Shown: one piece after another, positions 6,018 to 6,177 of the stretch
Position numbering within the stretch: position 1 is the first letter of the stretch
Layout of the letters: each line of letters opens with the position of its first letter
Assembly (NCBI GenBank): GCA_036501345.1
Contig: DASYAN010000575.1
Span: 1-6,177, forward strand
DNA length: 6,177 nucleotides
Reading direction: 5' to 3'
Source: DASYAN01 sp036501345
GTDB lineage: Bacteria; Chloroflexota; Ktedonobacteria; Ktedonobacterales; Ktedonobacteraceae
Translations under genes and position numbers: made by a program
Notes under the pieces: model-generated
Seen by the model: only the letters and a program-made list of their open reading frames with translations
Database searches by the model: none
Told to the model about the DNA's origin: nothing

Positions 6018-6177
6018 AGAGATGAGCGAGGACGTGATTAGGAGAGCGGATGAGATCAGGACGACCAGATTGCTGAGCAGCAAGACCAACGATAACGGAA
6101 GCAGTGTTGTAGGTCAAAGCAACCTGTGAAGCAAACAGCAGACCAACTACATAGAGGTGGGCGTTGGTAGCGAAAGA
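6016..6177 (-). CDS. Unrecognised protein, C-terminal 53 residues (partial)
   Basis: A minus-strand frame is open from the window edge to TAG at 6016-6018, giving 53 residues. The first half is mostly hydrophobic with scattered polar residues (NAHLYVVGLLFASQVALTY, then TASVIVGLAAQQ). It could be a membrane helix or a buried helix or strand pair. The end is polar (SGRPDLIRSPNHVLAHL). I do not recognise the family. Coding potential is supported by codon choice: GCT, GTT, GGT and CGT recur together with AAC, ACC, TTC and CAG, the pattern of highly expressed genes and more biased than its neighbours. It lies upstream of the kinase on the same strand, separated by 221 bp with an inverted repeat at its end, so cotranscription is uncertain. 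The start and most of the gene lie beyond the window. Confidence 0.6.
   Translation of the reverse strand, partial: SFATNAHLYVVGLLFASQVALTYNTASVIVGLAAQQSGRPDLIRSPNHVLAHL

Overview
The window looks like chromosomal DNA from a member of the Chloroflexota, most likely a Ktedonobacteria-type bacterium. The evidence is a MurT/GatD pair, which belongs to Gram-positive-type cell walls, a long-form HPF, a small ClpX-type zinc-finger protein without an ATPase, and a membrane Ser/Thr kinase whose ectodomain resembles the galactose-binding-like domains I associate with that group. Base composition is moderate and Shine-Dalgarno sites are clear. The taxonomic call is inference from gene content; no rRNA or other marker is present.

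Left half, plus strand (2-3199): a tight operon of murT (5' end cut by the window edge), gatD (start overlaps the murT stop as ATGA) and, 31 bp later, a ClpX-type C4 zinc-finger protein of unknown function. MurT and GatD together amidate the D-Glu of lipid II to D-isoglutamine. Both carry regions beyond the usual family core: a basic insert in the MurT C-terminal domain and a 78-residue tail on GatD.

Middle (3200-3304): a short convergent intergenic region with a weak candidate terminator.

Right half, minus strand: hpf (3305-3931), a long-form ribosome hibernation factor with its own extended -10 promoter, and upstream of it a 554-residue transmembrane Ser/Thr kinase (4130-5794). The kinase leader holds two mutually exclusive small hairpins and a perfect 9-bp tandem repeat next to the ribosome binding site. 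The right edge (6016-6177) holds the last 53 codons of another minus-strand gene that I do not recognise; its codon choice suggests high expression.

As a whole the region combines cell-wall precursor modification, membrane signalling and translational dormancy. No mobile element, CRISPR array, tRNA or rRNA is visible. I see no clearly new multi-gene system. The least explained items are the kinase ectodomain, the zinc-finger protein and the kinase leader structure.
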